64,000 nt of DNA from Deltaproteobacteria bacterium (GTDB taxonomy: Bacteria > Desulfobacterota > Desulfobulbia > Desulfobulbales > Desulfurivibrionaceae), in the NCBI GenBank assembly GCA_021847425.1, contig JAJZRF010000007.1, positions 1 through 64,000 of the forward strand, written 5' to 3'. Positions within the stretch are counted from its first letter, which is position 1. The number at the start of each line of letters is the position of its first letter. Under the pieces are notes generated by a model that saw nothing but the letters and a program-made list of their open reading frames with translations, was not told where the DNA came from and did no database searches. The position numbers and the translations under genes were made by a program. Shown here piece by piece: positions 27,237 through 36,061 of this stretch.

Positions 27237-29072
27237 TCAGCGGTTGAAATTGCGGGCCAGGCTCATGCTTTCGACATATTGGGCCACGCCGCCGGAGATT
27301 TGAGTGGCCACGTCGGTGAGGTAGGCTTCATTTTTAAGCCGTTTTTCCTCCTCAGGATTGCTCAAAAAAGCGATCTCCGTGAGAATGGAAGGCATCTGGG
27401 CGCCAATGAGCACCACAAAAGGCGCCTTCTTGACCCCAAGATTGGAGACATCGCTGAATTTTTGATTCAGGCCGTTGACCATTTTTTCCTGAACCAATCC
27501 AGCCAGCTTCAGGGATTCGTTTATTTTTGAATTCTGCATGAGATCCAGCAGGATGGATTGCAGGTCGCTGATTTGTTTGGCCGAGGTGGCGTTTTCCATG
27601 GCCGCCAACCGCATGGCCTCCTTGTTGCTGGCCAGGTCAAGGACATAGGTCTCGATCCCATGGGCGTCATGGTTCGGGGCGGCATTGACATGGATGGAAA
27701 GGAACAGGTCGGCTTCCTTGGCATTGGCGATGGCCGTTCGTTCCTCCAGGGGGACGAAGACGTCGCGGTCACGGGTGAGGATAACCTCGCAGCCGAGCTT
27801 TTCCCTGAGGATCTTGGCAACCTTGAGGGCCACATCAAGGACGATGTCTTTTTCCTTGAGACCGCTTGGGCTGCAGGTGCCGGGATCCTTGCCGCCATGG
27901 CCAGGATCGATGACGATTCTTTTTATCCCCAACCCCAATTGCCGGGCCAGGGTTGGGGTTTCCTCCTTGTTTGCCGCGAGAACGCCTTTCTTTTCCTTTC
28001 TGGCGAGTTTTTCCTTGCCCATGGATTTCTCCCCCTTGTCCGGGGCCCCGCCGCTGCTCATCACATCGATCACCACCCGGAAAGGATCCGAAAGGGTAAA
28101 GACCTTGTAGTTGGAAATATTGCTCTGGGTGTCAAGGACAACACGCACTGTTTTCGGGTCGAACTGGGCATTCCTGATCTGACGCAACAGGCCGTCGCCA
28201 ATGGGAATGTTCCTGACTGTTTCGGGACTGAGACGGCAGTTTTCCAGATCAATGTAAATCCGGCGCGGGGAAGCTTCGTTGCCGGTGAGGGTCTGGTGTT
28301 TGAAGGTTACCGGGCCGGTGGTCTCGACAACCACGCGGGTGTAGCGGTTGTTGGACCAGTGGTGGATGGGCAGCACTGTGGTCAGCCCGGTTTTTTCCGA
28401 TGGCAGGTCTTTTGACTGCGACTCATTTGTCGCTTGCGGAGTAATGCATTTTTCGCGGTCCGCTTCCTGTGCCGCCGGCACCTCTGGTGCGGCTGCTACG
28501 TGTTTGATCTGCAGCAGCTGTTCCTTGGCGGCGCCGGCCATGTCGCCCTCGGGGTAAATAGCGATGATTTTTGTATAGGCCAGCGCGGCCTTGTCCGGCT
28601 CCTTTTTGTCGACAAGATAGATGCGGCCCAGAATAAAAAAGGCGTCATCGGCCAGGGGACTTCTCGGATACCGGGAAGTCAGTTCTTCATAGGCAGAGAC
28701 GGCCTGGTCAAGATCCCGGGGTTTGCCGGACTGCGCATACATGGCTTGGAAGATCTTGCCCAGCATGAACAGGCATTTCGGGGCAACCTCATGATCGGGC
28801 GCGGCTTTGTATATGCGGCGGAAGGCGGTGACGGAGGTGAGCCAGCTGTTGCGGCTCTTGCCCTTGTCGCTGGCGGCCAGCTCCTGGGAATAGGCCTTGG
28901 CCTGCTCGTATTGCCGGGAGATGTCATCGGGGCGGGGATGGTGCTGGTGGGCCCAGGCCGGGGTGGCCAGGAGAAGCAAGACGGGAATCCAGAGCAACAA
29001 GCGGCAGGCGGAAAACGCAAAAGAACACCCTTGCCTCGCACTCCTTGTCCCTTGTCTCATCCTACTCGACAT
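27237..29072 (-). CDS. amiC: N-acetylmuramoyl-L-alanine amidase with TPR and AMIN domains
   Basis: This 611-residue periplasmic cell-wall amidase cleaves the amide between MurNAc and the stem peptide during cell separation. A signal peptide ends near TPAWA. TPR-like repeats (about 45-190, including FMLGKIFQAMY and AFFILGRIYLV) precede an AMIN domain (about 230-340) and a C-terminal amidase_3 domain starting IKRIVIDPGHGGKDPG. Zinc ligands in DPGHGG, PLEERT and SIHVNA and the catalytic glutamate in LTEIAFLSN are present. The TPR extension is not part of E. coli AmiC. Its start overlaps the mutS end by 11 bases; a second in-frame ATG lies at 29060. Confidence 0.9.
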   Translation of the reverse strand: MSSRMRQGTRSARQGCSFAFSACRLLLWIPVLLLLATPAWAHQHHPRPDDISRQYEQAKAYSQELAASDKGKSRNSWLTSVTAFRRIYKAAPDHEVAPKCLFMLGKIFQAMYAQSGKPRDLDQAVSAYEELTSRYPRSPLADDAFFILGRIYLVDKKEPDKAALAYTKIIAIYPEGDMAGAAKEQLLQIKHVAAAPEVPAAQEADREKCITPQATNESQSKDLPSEKTGLTTVLPIHHWSNNRYTRVVVETTGPVTFKHQTLTGNEASPRRIYIDLENCRLSPETVRNIPIGDGLLRQIRNAQFDPKTVRVVLDTQSNISNYKVFTLSDPFRVVIDVMSSGGAPDKGEKSMGKEKLARKEKKGVLAANKEETPTLARQLGLGIKRIVIDPGHGGKDPGTCSPSGLKEKDIVLDVALKVAKILREKLGCEVILTRDRDVFVPLEERTAIANAKEADLFLSIHVNAAPNHDAHGIETYVLDLASNKEAMRLAAMENATSAKQISDLQSILLDLMQNSKINESLKLAGLVQEKMVNGLNQKFSDVSNLGVKKAPFVVLIGAQMPSILTEIAFLSNPEEEKRLKNEAYLTDVATQISGGVAQYVESMSLARNFNR

Positions 29073-31707
29073 TGGTCAGCCTTTTGAGTTCATAAACCAA
29101 ATCCAGGGCCTCACGGGGCGACAATCCATCGGGATTGATCTCCCGCAACCGGCGCGTTGCCGGAGACTCACCCTCGCCAAACAGGGAGAGCTGGCCCGTG
29201 TGCAGGGGTTTCTTTTTTCTGGGCGAGGTGGCGATGCGCGGTTCGCCCTGCCGGTTGAATTCTCCCTGCTCGATATTATGCAATAATTCCTTGGCTCTGG
29301 CAACAACCCTGGCCGGAACCCCGGCCAGGGCGGCAACCTGAATCCCGTAGCTGCGGTTGGTTCCGCCGGGCAGCAGTTTGTGCAGAAAGATGATGGTGTC
29401 GTTCCACTCCCGCACCGCGATGTTGTAGTTCTTGACCCGATGGTTGGTGGCGGCCAGCTCGGTCAGTTCATGGTAGTGGGTGGCGAAGATGGTCTTGACC
29501 CCCTTGCCGTTTTTGTTGACCAGCTCCTCGGCCACGGCCCAGGCAATGGAGAGGCCGTCAAAGGTGGAGGTGCCCCGGCCTATTTCATCAAGGATCACCA
29601 GGCTCCGCTGGGTTGCATTGTTGAGGATGTTGGCGGTTTCGTTCATCTCCACCATGAAGGTGGACTGGCCTCTCCGCAGGTTGTCCGAGGCCCCGACCCT
29701 GGTGAAGATGCGGTCCACCACGCCGATTTCCGCTGCGGCGGCAGGCACGAAGCCGCCCATCTGGGCCATGAGGGTGATAAGCGCGGTCTGCCGCAGCACC
29801 GTTGATTTTCCGGCCATGTTGGGCCCGGTGATGATCAGAACCTCTTCGCTCTCCTGGTCAAGATGGATGTCGTTGGGCACAAAGCGGCCTGGCGGCAGGG
29901 CGCGTTCGATCACGGGATGGCGGCCTTCCCGGATGATGATCGACTCGCCGTCGGTGATCACCGGCTTGGTGTAGCGGTATTTCTGGGCAGCCTCGGCCAG
30001 ACAGCAGAAAAAGTCGATCTGGGCCAACCGTGCGGCGGTGCGCAGAATCCGGGAGGAGGCCTCGGCCACCGTGGCCCGGATCGCACCAAAGAGCCGGTAT
30101 TCCAGCTCCAGCCGTTTGTCCTGGGCGCCGGTGACCTTTTCCTCAAACTCCTTGAGCTCCTGGGTGATGAAGCGTTCGGCGTTGACCAGGGTCTGCTTGC
30201 GGATGAAGTCGTCGGGCACATGACCAAGCTGGCCCCGGCTGATCTCGATATAGTAGCCGAAGATCTTGTTGAAGCCGACCTTGAGGTTGTTGATCCCGGT
30301 GCGCGCCCGCTCGCGCGCCTCCAGGCCCAGGATCAGCGCCTTGCCGTCGCGCAGCAGGCTGACCAGCTCGTCAAGCTCAGCGTTGTAGCCGGGCTTGATC
30401 AGATTGCCTTCCCGCAGGGTCACCGGGGCGTCCTCGCGGATCCCGGCCTCCAGCAGGGCGCGAAGCTCGGCCAGCTCGTCCAGGCTTTCCCCGAGGGGGG
30501 CCAGCAGGCCATCGGCTGCGGCAAGCTTTTCTTTGAGCTGGGGCAGCTGGGCCAGGGAACACTTGAGGGCCGTGAGGTCACGGCCATTGGCCGTGCCCAG
30601 CACCACCCGGCCATTGAGGCGTTCCAGGTCATAGACCTTGGTCAGCAGCTGGCGGAGCTCTTCCCGCAACCGGGGGGCGAGATAGAGCTGTTCCACGGTG
30701 TCCAGCCGCTGCCGGATGGCCGCAACCTCCTGCAAGGGGAAGAGCAGGTTTTTTTTGAGCAGTCTTGCCCCCATGGGGGTTTCGCAGAGATCCAGGGTGT
30801 CCAGCAGCGAACCTTCCCGGGCTCCGCCGGTGAGGGTCTGGGTGAGCTCCAGATTGCGGCGGGAGGATTCGTCCATGAGCAGCACATGGTCGAATTCGAT
30901 GGGGGTGAGCCGTTCGATATGGTCAAGGGAGGTTTTCTGGGTTTCCTGCAGGTAGAGGAGCAGCCCGCCTGCCGCGCCAATCCCGGCCTTGAGCTCCTCG
31001 CAGCCGAACCCGGCCAGATTGGCCACCCGGAAATGTTCCAGCAACCCCTGCCGCGCCGTTTCCGGCTGAAAACCACCGGCCGGCCGTCTGGTCAGGCAGC
31101 TTTGGGGCAGATAGGCAAGCAGCTCGGTTGCCAGGCGCGAATCCTCGCCACCCTCTTCGGGCAACAGGGTTTCCGAGGGTGCCAGGCGGCCCAGTTCATC
31201 CAGCAGCGCGGCGAGCTCTTCCCGTTCACTGACCAGAAATTCGCCGGTGGAGAGATCGAGCAGGCTCAGGCCCCAGCTTTTACCCTTCTGGCAGATGGCG
31301 GCCAGATACCGGTTGTCCTTGTCGTCCAGCAGTTGTTCGTCGGTGACCAGCCCCGGCGTCACCACCCGGACCACCTCGCGCCGCACCACGCCTTTGGCCT
31401 CTTTCGGGTCCTCCACCTGTTCGCAGATGGCCACCTTGAAGCCCGCCTTGATCATCTTGGCCAGATAGGACGAGACCGCGTGGTACGGGATACCGCAGAG
31501 CGGCACCCTGTTTTCGTCGTCCTTGCTGTTGCGGGAGGTGAGGGTGATGCCCAGCACCTTGGCTGCGGTCACGGCATCGTCAAAGAACATCTCGTAGAAA
31601 TCGCCCAGCCGGTAAAAAAGGATTGCATCCTGATGCTGCGCCTTGATTTCAAGGTACTGCTGCATCATGGGGGTGATTTTAACGGAGGCGGGGATGGTGT
31701 CGGTCAT
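29062..31707 (-). CDS. mutS: DNA mismatch repair protein MutS
   Basis: The 881-residue ATPase recognises mismatches and starts repair. The mismatch-binding domain contains FYRLGDFYEMFFDDA (the Phe-X-Glu wedge), and the C-terminal ABC-type ATPase has Walker A GPNMAGKST, LVILDEIGRGTSTFDG and FATHYHELTEL. The ATG at 31707 is chosen because TPMMQQYL then sits as in E. coli MutS; an ATG at 31713 and a GTG at 31737 are alternatives and none has a good ribosome site. No mutL is adjacent. It is followed by amiC in an overlapping arrangement. Confidence 0.96.
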   Translation of the reverse strand: MTDTIPASVKITPMMQQYLEIKAQHQDAILFYRLGDFYEMFFDDAVTAAKVLGITLTSRNSKDDENRVPLCGIPYHAVSSYLAKMIKAGFKVAICEQVEDPKEAKGVVRREVVRVVTPGLVTDEQLLDDKDNRYLAAICQKGKSWGLSLLDLSTGEFLVSEREELAALLDELGRLAPSETLLPEEGGEDSRLATELLAYLPQSCLTRRPAGGFQPETARQGLLEHFRVANLAGFGCEELKAGIGAAGGLLLYLQETQKTSLDHIERLTPIEFDHVLLMDESSRRNLELTQTLTGGAREGSLLDTLDLCETPMGARLLKKNLLFPLQEVAAIRQRLDTVEQLYLAPRLREELRQLLTKVYDLERLNGRVVLGTANGRDLTALKCSLAQLPQLKEKLAAADGLLAPLGESLDELAELRALLEAGIREDAPVTLREGNLIKPGYNAELDELVSLLRDGKALILGLEARERARTGINNLKVGFNKIFGYYIEISRGQLGHVPDDFIRKQTLVNAERFITQELKEFEEKVTGAQDKRLELEYRLFGAIRATVAEASSRILRTAARLAQIDFFCCLAEAAQKYRYTKPVITDGESIIIREGRHPVIERALPPGRFVPNDIHLDQESEEVLIITGPNMAGKSTVLRQTALITLMAQMGGFVPAAAAEIGVVDRIFTRVGASDNLRRGQSTFMVEMNETANILNNATQRSLVILDEIGRGTSTFDGLSIAWAVAEELVNKNGKGVKTIFATHYHELTELAATNHRVKNYNIAVREWNDTIIFLHKLLPGGTNRSYGIQVAALAGVPARVVARAKELLHNIEQGEFNRQGEPRIATSPRKKKPLHTGQLSLFGEGESPATRRLREINPDGLSPREALDLVYELKRLTNVE

Positions 31708-31921
31708 ATGCATCTGAGAAGGCGATCTTCCTTGCACGGCGTTGTGTCTGGGGAAGCGGTCATACTGCCGCCCTGCAGCGATTGATAGGAGGTTTTTCCC
31801 TAAAAGTCAAGCACAGCTCGCACATCCAACGGCGTAAGTGTTGAAATTACCTTGCTGATACGCTAGGGTGGAGTGCGGTATGGGAGCAAGGGCGGGCTTT
31901 TTCAAGCATCAGGAGGAAGAC

Positions 31922-32893
31922 ATGGGCTGGAAAGGAATAGTGGTTGTGGGCATGGCGTTGCTGCTTGGGGCGGGCAAGGTATCGGCGGAGATCATCACCA
32001 TTGACAGGGAACCGCCGCAGCTTGTGGAGTTGCGAAAGGCCCATGAGGCGGAACTGAAAAGCGCCGCCACCCCCGATGACATCGCGAAAGTCCAGGAGGA
32101 ATATGACCAGGCCAAGAAAAACCTTTCAAAAGCGGATGGATACGCCCAGAAGCTTTCCAGGCTAGAAGAGGCGAAGAGAAAAGAGATCGAGACGATCAAC
32201 GCCAGATATCTCAAGGAACAGGCCAAGCTGGACGCGGCAACCCGCAGTGCCATTGATGAGAAATATGGGAAAAAGATCGCGGCTCTGAATAGCCGGGGCG
32301 TGGCAAGGACCAACAGCAGCTATCAGGGCAAGCTGGAGAAACTGGAAAAAGAGCTCATCGGCAAGAATGATCTGGCTGGGGCCTTGGTGGTGCAGACCGA
32401 GCGCAAGAAGATGAGCACCGCTCCGGCTGTTGTCGCAACCGGGGCAGCGCCACCTCCCCCGGCAAAGGTTCTTCCGGCGGTTTCCGTCTCCGCTGCCGTG
32501 GGAGGGAAGGACAATCAGGTCTATGTCAACTCGGTCCATGGGATTGCCGGTGCCGAAGGCAATATCTCCAACAATATCTATGCCTTTACCCTGGACAAGA
32601 TCGGTGGGCAGACCAAGTTGGTTTTTTACGGCTATGGAAATCGTTCCGGCGATTCCTACGGCAGGGTCTATCTGATTGGCCCGGATAAGAATCGTACGGA
32701 AGTTGCCAGGTGGCAGCCCGATCTTCTCAAGGGGCCAAATGCTTCTGAATTTAAGTCCTACACCGAGGTTCGGGCGATCAGCGCGGATATCTCAAGCCAT
32801 GTCAAACAGCCCGGCCAGTACCGGGTGGAGTTTCAGTACACCGATGGAGATGAACCCCTCAATATCTACCGGGTAGAGATCCAGAGCTTGTAA
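31922..32893 (+). CDS. Secreted coiled-coil protein with C-terminal beta domain, unknown function
   Basis: The 323-residue protein is not recognised. A signal peptide (MGWKGIVVVGMALLLGAGKVSA) is followed by a charged helical region (about 30-150) with coiled-coil character (KVQEEYDQAKKNLSKADGYA), a Pro/Ala-rich linker (about 168-185) and a beta-rich C-terminal domain with VYVNSVHGIAGAEGNISNNI. The last part resembles carbohydrate-binding or jelly-roll folds in composition only. AGGAGG precedes the ATG at 31922. It is flanked by mutS (divergent) and ends at a strong terminator, so it is a one-gene unit. Likely periplasmic or surface-exposed. Confidence 0.75.
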   Translation: MGWKGIVVVGMALLLGAGKVSAEIITIDREPPQLVELRKAHEAELKSAATPDDIAKVQEEYDQAKKNLSKADGYAQKLSRLEEAKRKEIETINARYLKEQAKLDAATRSAIDEKYGKKIAALNSRGVARTNSSYQGKLEKLEKELIGKNDLAGALVVQTERKKMSTAPAVVATGAAPPPPAKVLPAVSVSAAVGGKDNQVYVNSVHGIAGAEGNISNNIYAFTLDKIGGQTKLVFYGYGNRSGDSYGRVYLIGPDKNRTEVARWQPDLLKGPNASEFKSYTEVRAISADISSHVKQPGQYRVEFQYTDGDEPLNIYRVEIQSL

Positions 32894-32918
32894 TTTCCAC
32901 TCCCCGGAGGGAAGCATT

Positions 32919-32960
32919 CAACCCCGGCAGCGGAAAAAACCGCTGTTCCGGGGTTTTTTA
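32919..32960. terminator. Intrinsic terminator between convergent genes
   Basis: AACCCCGG plus CAGCGG pair with CCGCTG and CCGGGGTT around an A-rich loop, followed by TTTTTA. The T-tract reaches the stop codon of the minus-strand HIT gene. Confidence 0.88.
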
Positions 32961-33443
32961 TTGTGCCTGGAACTCCGGGAGCAGCCTGGCAAAGGTGCGG
33001 TTAATGTGTTCCGGAATGGTGCGCACCTCGGCCAGCACGGTCAGGAAATTGTGGTCCCCATGCCAGCGGGGGACGATATGCCAGTGCAGATGGGAGGCTA
33101 TGCCTGCGCCAGCCACCTCGCCCAGATTCAGGCCGAGGTTGAAGCCGTCCGGCTGGAGCTGGCGGCGCAGGATCGCGGTGCAGCGGGTGAGCATGGCGGC
33201 CAGGGCGTTGCCTTCCTCGCTGCTCAGTTCGCCGATATCCGCCACATGCCGGGCCGGGGCCACCAGCAAATGGCCGTTGGCGTATGGGAATCGATTCATG
33301 AGCACGACCAGCAGCCGGTCCCGGTGGAGGATGAGATCCTCGGCGGAATGCGGCAACTCCGGCGAGGCGCAGAAAAAACAGCCCGTGCCGCCCGCCTTGC
33401 CCTCGATATATTCCATCCGCCAGGGCGTCCAGAGCGTTTTCAT
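32958..33443 (-). CDS. HIT-family nucleotide hydrolase/transferase
   Basis: The 161-residue protein has the histidine triad HLHWHIVPRW at about residues 118-127 and an N-terminal CFFC pair. The MKTLWTPWRMEYI start is typical of the bacterial AP4A phosphorylase-like HIT branch. These enzymes hydrolyse or phosphorolyse nucleotide-5'-phosphate derivatives such as Ap4A. It lies downstream of a phosphodiesterase gene, separated by a repeated intergenic element. Confidence 0.9.
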   Translation of the reverse strand: MKTLWTPWRMEYIEGKAGGTGCFFCASPELPHSAEDLILHRDRLLVVLMNRFPYANGHLLVAPARHVADIGELSSEEGNALAAMLTRCTAILRRQLQPDGFNLGLNLGEVAGAGIASHLHWHIVPRWHGDHNFLTVLAEVRTIPEHINRTFARLLPEFQAQ

Positions 33444-33445
33444 AA

Positions 33446-33517
33446 TTTAGGAGCCGTTACGCAAGAATGAGTGTTTTCTTGGCCTTTTCGTCACGGCGTT
33501 TGCCGTTTTGGCCATCC
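33446..33517 (+). repeat. Intergenic repeat, copy A
   Basis: This 72-base segment starts TTTAGGAGCCGTTACG, continues to CCTTTTCG, and ends TGCCGTTTTGGCCATCC. It matches the inverted copy at 36880-36954 at both ends and at the central CCTTTTCG block, with a variable segment between. It fills the gap between the HIT and phosphodiesterase genes. No coding capacity is seen. Confidence 0.65.
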
Positions 33518-33523
33518 AGATGA

Positions 33524-34039
33524 CTATATTGTTTTGAACAGCGTCTTTGCCTGAATCTGATAAATTTGCGCCTGCAGGGTTTCCCCGACCTCAAGAATGG
33601 CAAAGGTGCCCCCTGCGCCGGAATAGCCCGTGCCGGTAAAACTGCCGGGATTGATGTAGAGAACGCCGCCGAGGCGGTGGCAGACCGGTTTGTGGGTGTG
33701 GCCGTAAACAATGCAGTCCGCCTCCGGAAAGATCTCGATCAGGCGGTTTTCAAAATCGTAGGTGCTGCCTGCCCGATGGATCAGGCCGATGGTGAAGCCG
33801 CCCACCTGTATTTCCTTATGGCTCGGCAGGTGCTGGCAGGTCAGGGCCGAGCACATATTGCCGTGCACCGCATGCACCGTCTTGCCGGAAAATACCGAGA
33901 GGATTGCCGGATCGGTCAGGTCTCCGGCATGGAGGATCATGTCCGTGTTATGGAAGCAGTCTTCCACGATCTTTTTAAACGTCTCGGTGGGACGGGAAAG
34001 ATGTGTGTCGGAAAGGATGCCAATCTTAACAGGATTCAT
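33524..34039 (-). CDS. YfcE/MJ0936-type metallophosphodiesterase
   Basis: The 171-residue calcineurin-like phosphoesterase has metal-binding motifs ILSDTHL, LHAGDL, VHGNM and YGHTHKP in the right order and spacing. Relatives hydrolyse phosphodiesters in vitro; the physiological substrate is unknown. The start at 34039 puts MNPVKIGILSDTH at the N-terminus as in the family; a longer frame to 34069 has no homology. Confidence 0.9.
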   Translation of the reverse strand: MNPVKIGILSDTHLSRPTETFKKIVEDCFHNTDMILHAGDLTDPAILSVFSGKTVHAVHGNMCSALTCQHLPSHKEIQVGGFTIGLIHRAGSTYDFENRLIEIFPEADCIVYGHTHKPVCHRLGGVLYINPGSFTGTGYSGAGGTFAILEVGETLQAQIYQIQAKTLFKTI

Positions 34040-34190
34040 GGTTTGCGCACTGCACAAGCTCGGGGGCAAGGACTATCGGAATCGCCATACTCTACGAATA
34101 TCCCAGTGTAGATGAGAAAGGCTGCAAATCGCAAGCAGAGAAAAAAAGAGGCGCAAACCGCAAGGGCTCCCCTGACTTTCCGGCTGACCC

Positions 34191-34496
34191 CTATGGGCCA
34201 AGGAGGGGTTGCAGCACCGCCCGGGCCTGGGGGGCTGAAATTCCCGCGAGAATCAGGCGTTTGTCGCGGCTGGCTTCGCCGCTGACCAGGGTAACGGCTC
34301 CCTTGGGGATCTTGAAGAGTTTGGCGAAGAACTCGATGACCGCTGCATTTGCCTTGCCGTCCACCGGGGGGGAGGTTATGCAGAGTTTGACCGCATCGCC
34401 GTGAAGCCCGGCGATGCGGGTACGGGATGCTTTGGGCTGCACGTGGATGGACAGGCTGACCGAGACGCCGTCAGCCAGCTCTCGCAGATAGGTCAT
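34191..34496 (-). CDS. DUF167/YggU family protein
   Basis: The 101-residue protein carries the family signature VQPKASRTRIAGLHGDAVKL and VDGKANAAVIEFFAK. Function is unknown; the gene is commonly found beside yggT and divIVA. Its ATG overlaps the divIVA stop by four bases (ATGA), so it is translated from the same mRNA. Confidence 0.9.
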   Translation of the reverse strand: MTYLRELADGVSVSLSIHVQPKASRTRIAGLHGDAVKLCITSPPVDGKANAAVIEFFAKLFKIPKGAVTLVSGEASRDKRLILAGISAPQARAVLQPLLGP

Positions 34497-35404
34497 AGGG
34501 GCGATTCATCGGGGTTGAAGCGGGCACTCTTTTTTTTCTTGGCCTCCTCCAGGCTTCCGGCAAAGGAAACCGACGGTTCGTGGTCTTCCAGGGGATCTTC
34601 AAGACTGAAGGCCATATCGCCGTCAAGGTCGGGGAGGATGGCATCCGGGTCCTCGTCGTCATCCATGACCAGGATATCTTTTGGGGCGGAGATCGCTGCA
34701 GACAGGGCGATGTCCCGGGGCGCGAAATCATCCTCCGCTGCCACGGCCATGCTGCCCATACCGTTGTCCGGGATGTCGATCTTGACGTAGAGGTCGGTAA
34801 GGTCCGCTTCCCCGGAGGAGACCGGGCAGCTGTCCGGCTGTTGGCTGGGTTCCGCCTGGGCTGCAGCGCGGCTCCGGGGGGTGGCGGCATACATGGGGGT
34901 GGGCCGGGGGGCCGGCCGGCGAGTCGAGGAACTGAAGTGCTCCGCGGCCCGCGCGTTGTCGGCGGGTTCTGTTTCCAGCATGTGCAGGTAGGATTTCAAC
35001 TGCTGGCGCAGATCTTCCCTGGCCTGTTCCCTGAGGGATTTCAGATTGTCGATTTTGCCTTTCAGCTCGGCAATCTCGCGGTTGGCGTCTTCCCGGCGCA
35101 ACCGGGCTTCTTCCTGGGCCTCGGCCACGATTGCTTCCGCCTCTTCCCTGCTTTTTTCCTTCATCCCGTCGGCGACATTCTGCGCCGCGATGATGGCGCT
35201 CTGGAAGGATTTCTGCTGGTTCTGGTAGGTGGCCAGATCCTTTTCCATGGTTTCCAGCCTCCCCTTGAGTTTCTGGTTTTCTTCGGAAACCGTCTGAAAA
35301 GCCGTGGCGATTTTTTCCAGAAAATCGTCCACCTCTTCAACATCAAACCCGCGAAAACGGACATGGAACTGCTGGGACTGGATGTCTTGCGCTGTGAGTA
35401 TCAT
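34493..35404 (-). CDS. divIVA: DivIVA-domain protein
   Basis: The 303-residue protein starts MILTAQDIQSQQFHVRFRGF, the membrane-curvature-binding DivIVA N-terminus, followed by EEVDDFLEKIA and a coiled coil to about residue 150. The C-terminal half is low-complexity and acidic (PDAILPDLDGDMAFSLEDP) with no recognised domain. DivIVA proteins mark poles and septa and recruit partners, and MinD is encoded in the same operon. AAGGAG precedes the ATG at 35404. The acidic tail is longer than in Gram-positive DivIVA. Confidence 0.88.
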   Translation of the reverse strand: MILTAQDIQSQQFHVRFRGFDVEEVDDFLEKIATAFQTVSEENQKLKGRLETMEKDLATYQNQQKSFQSAIIAAQNVADGMKEKSREEAEAIVAEAQEEARLRREDANREIAELKGKIDNLKSLREQAREDLRQQLKSYLHMLETEPADNARAAEHFSSSTRRPAPRPTPMYAATPRSRAAAQAEPSQQPDSCPVSSGEADLTDLYVKIDIPDNGMGSMAVAAEDDFAPRDIALSAAISAPKDILVMDDDEDPDAILPDLDGDMAFSLEDPLEDHEPSVSFAGSLEEAKKKKSARFNPDESPL

Positions 35405-35693
35405 GCCTCGGCTCCTTGTTGGTAAGCGATCACAGGGGGGGGTGCCTCTGCTGCGCAGTCTCGCGCCTTGCGCCCGCTTAGCTGTCATCGGCCTGTCCGC
35501 CGCCATACCTGGTTGGTGGATAGCGGACAGGCCTCTTTCGCGCCTCTGTACCACCCTGCAATCGCTTGCAATTAGGGGGTTGCAGGTCGTTTTCAGTTCT
35601 TGTCCCGTGACCACCTACCCTTGTGTGTGCCTCAGAAGTTGATGGATTCGTGAAATGGAACGAAGACAGAGGTTCGCAACATAACGTCATCGC
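35405..35693 (-). other. Structured intergenic region between yggT and divIVA
   Basis: No gene is seen in these 289 bases. On the minus strand two nested inverted repeats stand out: CCTGCAA/TTGCAGG (35586-35580 and 35561-35555) with an inner TTGCAAGCGATTGCA, and GGCCTGTCCGC/GCGGACAGGCC (35533-35523 and 35500-35490). A run of eight G/C pairs lies about 30 bases before divIVA. The sequence AGGGTGGTAC between the hairpins recalls a T-box core but the rest of a T-box is not evident. It may be a structured leader or a foldback element. Confidence 0.5.
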
Positions 35694-35993
35694 TCAGCCC
35701 AGGGTTCCCGCCAGACGCTGCAAGGTGGGAACCAGAAAGCTCCGCAAAAATATCAGGGCGAGAATAAGAATCATGGGGGAAAAATCGAGGCCGCCGCCAA
35801 AAAGCGGGATCACCCTCCGGATGCGGGAGAGCACCGGTTCGGTGATCTCGTAAAGAAAACGGACAATGGGGTTGTAGGGGTCGGCGTTCACCCAGGAAAT
35901 GATGGCCCTGCCGATGATGACCCACATGTAGGCGCTCAGGGCAAAGTCCACCAGATTGGCCAGGGCGCCTAAAAAATTACCGATGACGAACAT
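35694..35993 (-). CDS. YggT family membrane protein
   Basis: The 99-residue protein has two hydrophobic segments (about 5-30 and 65-92) separated by the signature IISWVNADPYNPIVRFLYEITEP. YggT proteins are inner-membrane proteins linked to osmotic tolerance or septum placement. AGAGGA precedes the ATG at 35993, which is preferred to an upstream in-frame ATG at 36053. It lies 68 bases after minD in the same operon. Confidence 0.9.
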   Translation of the reverse strand: MFVIGNFLGALANLVDFALSAYMWVIIGRAIISWVNADPYNPIVRFLYEITEPVLSRIRRVIPLFGGGLDFSPMILILALIFLRSFLVPTLQRLAGTLG

Positions 35994-36061
35994 AACAATC
36001 CTCTTTGGTGAAAAAATATGGTTAACCGGGGTTGCGCCACGGCGCAAAGCCACCGGCCAGG

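Noticed and set aside
35534-35560. T-box riboswitch core (AGGGTGGTAC) before divIVA
   Set aside because: Specifier loop, stem I and the usual antiterminator are not seen and divIVA is not an amino-acid gene; kept only as a structured gap.
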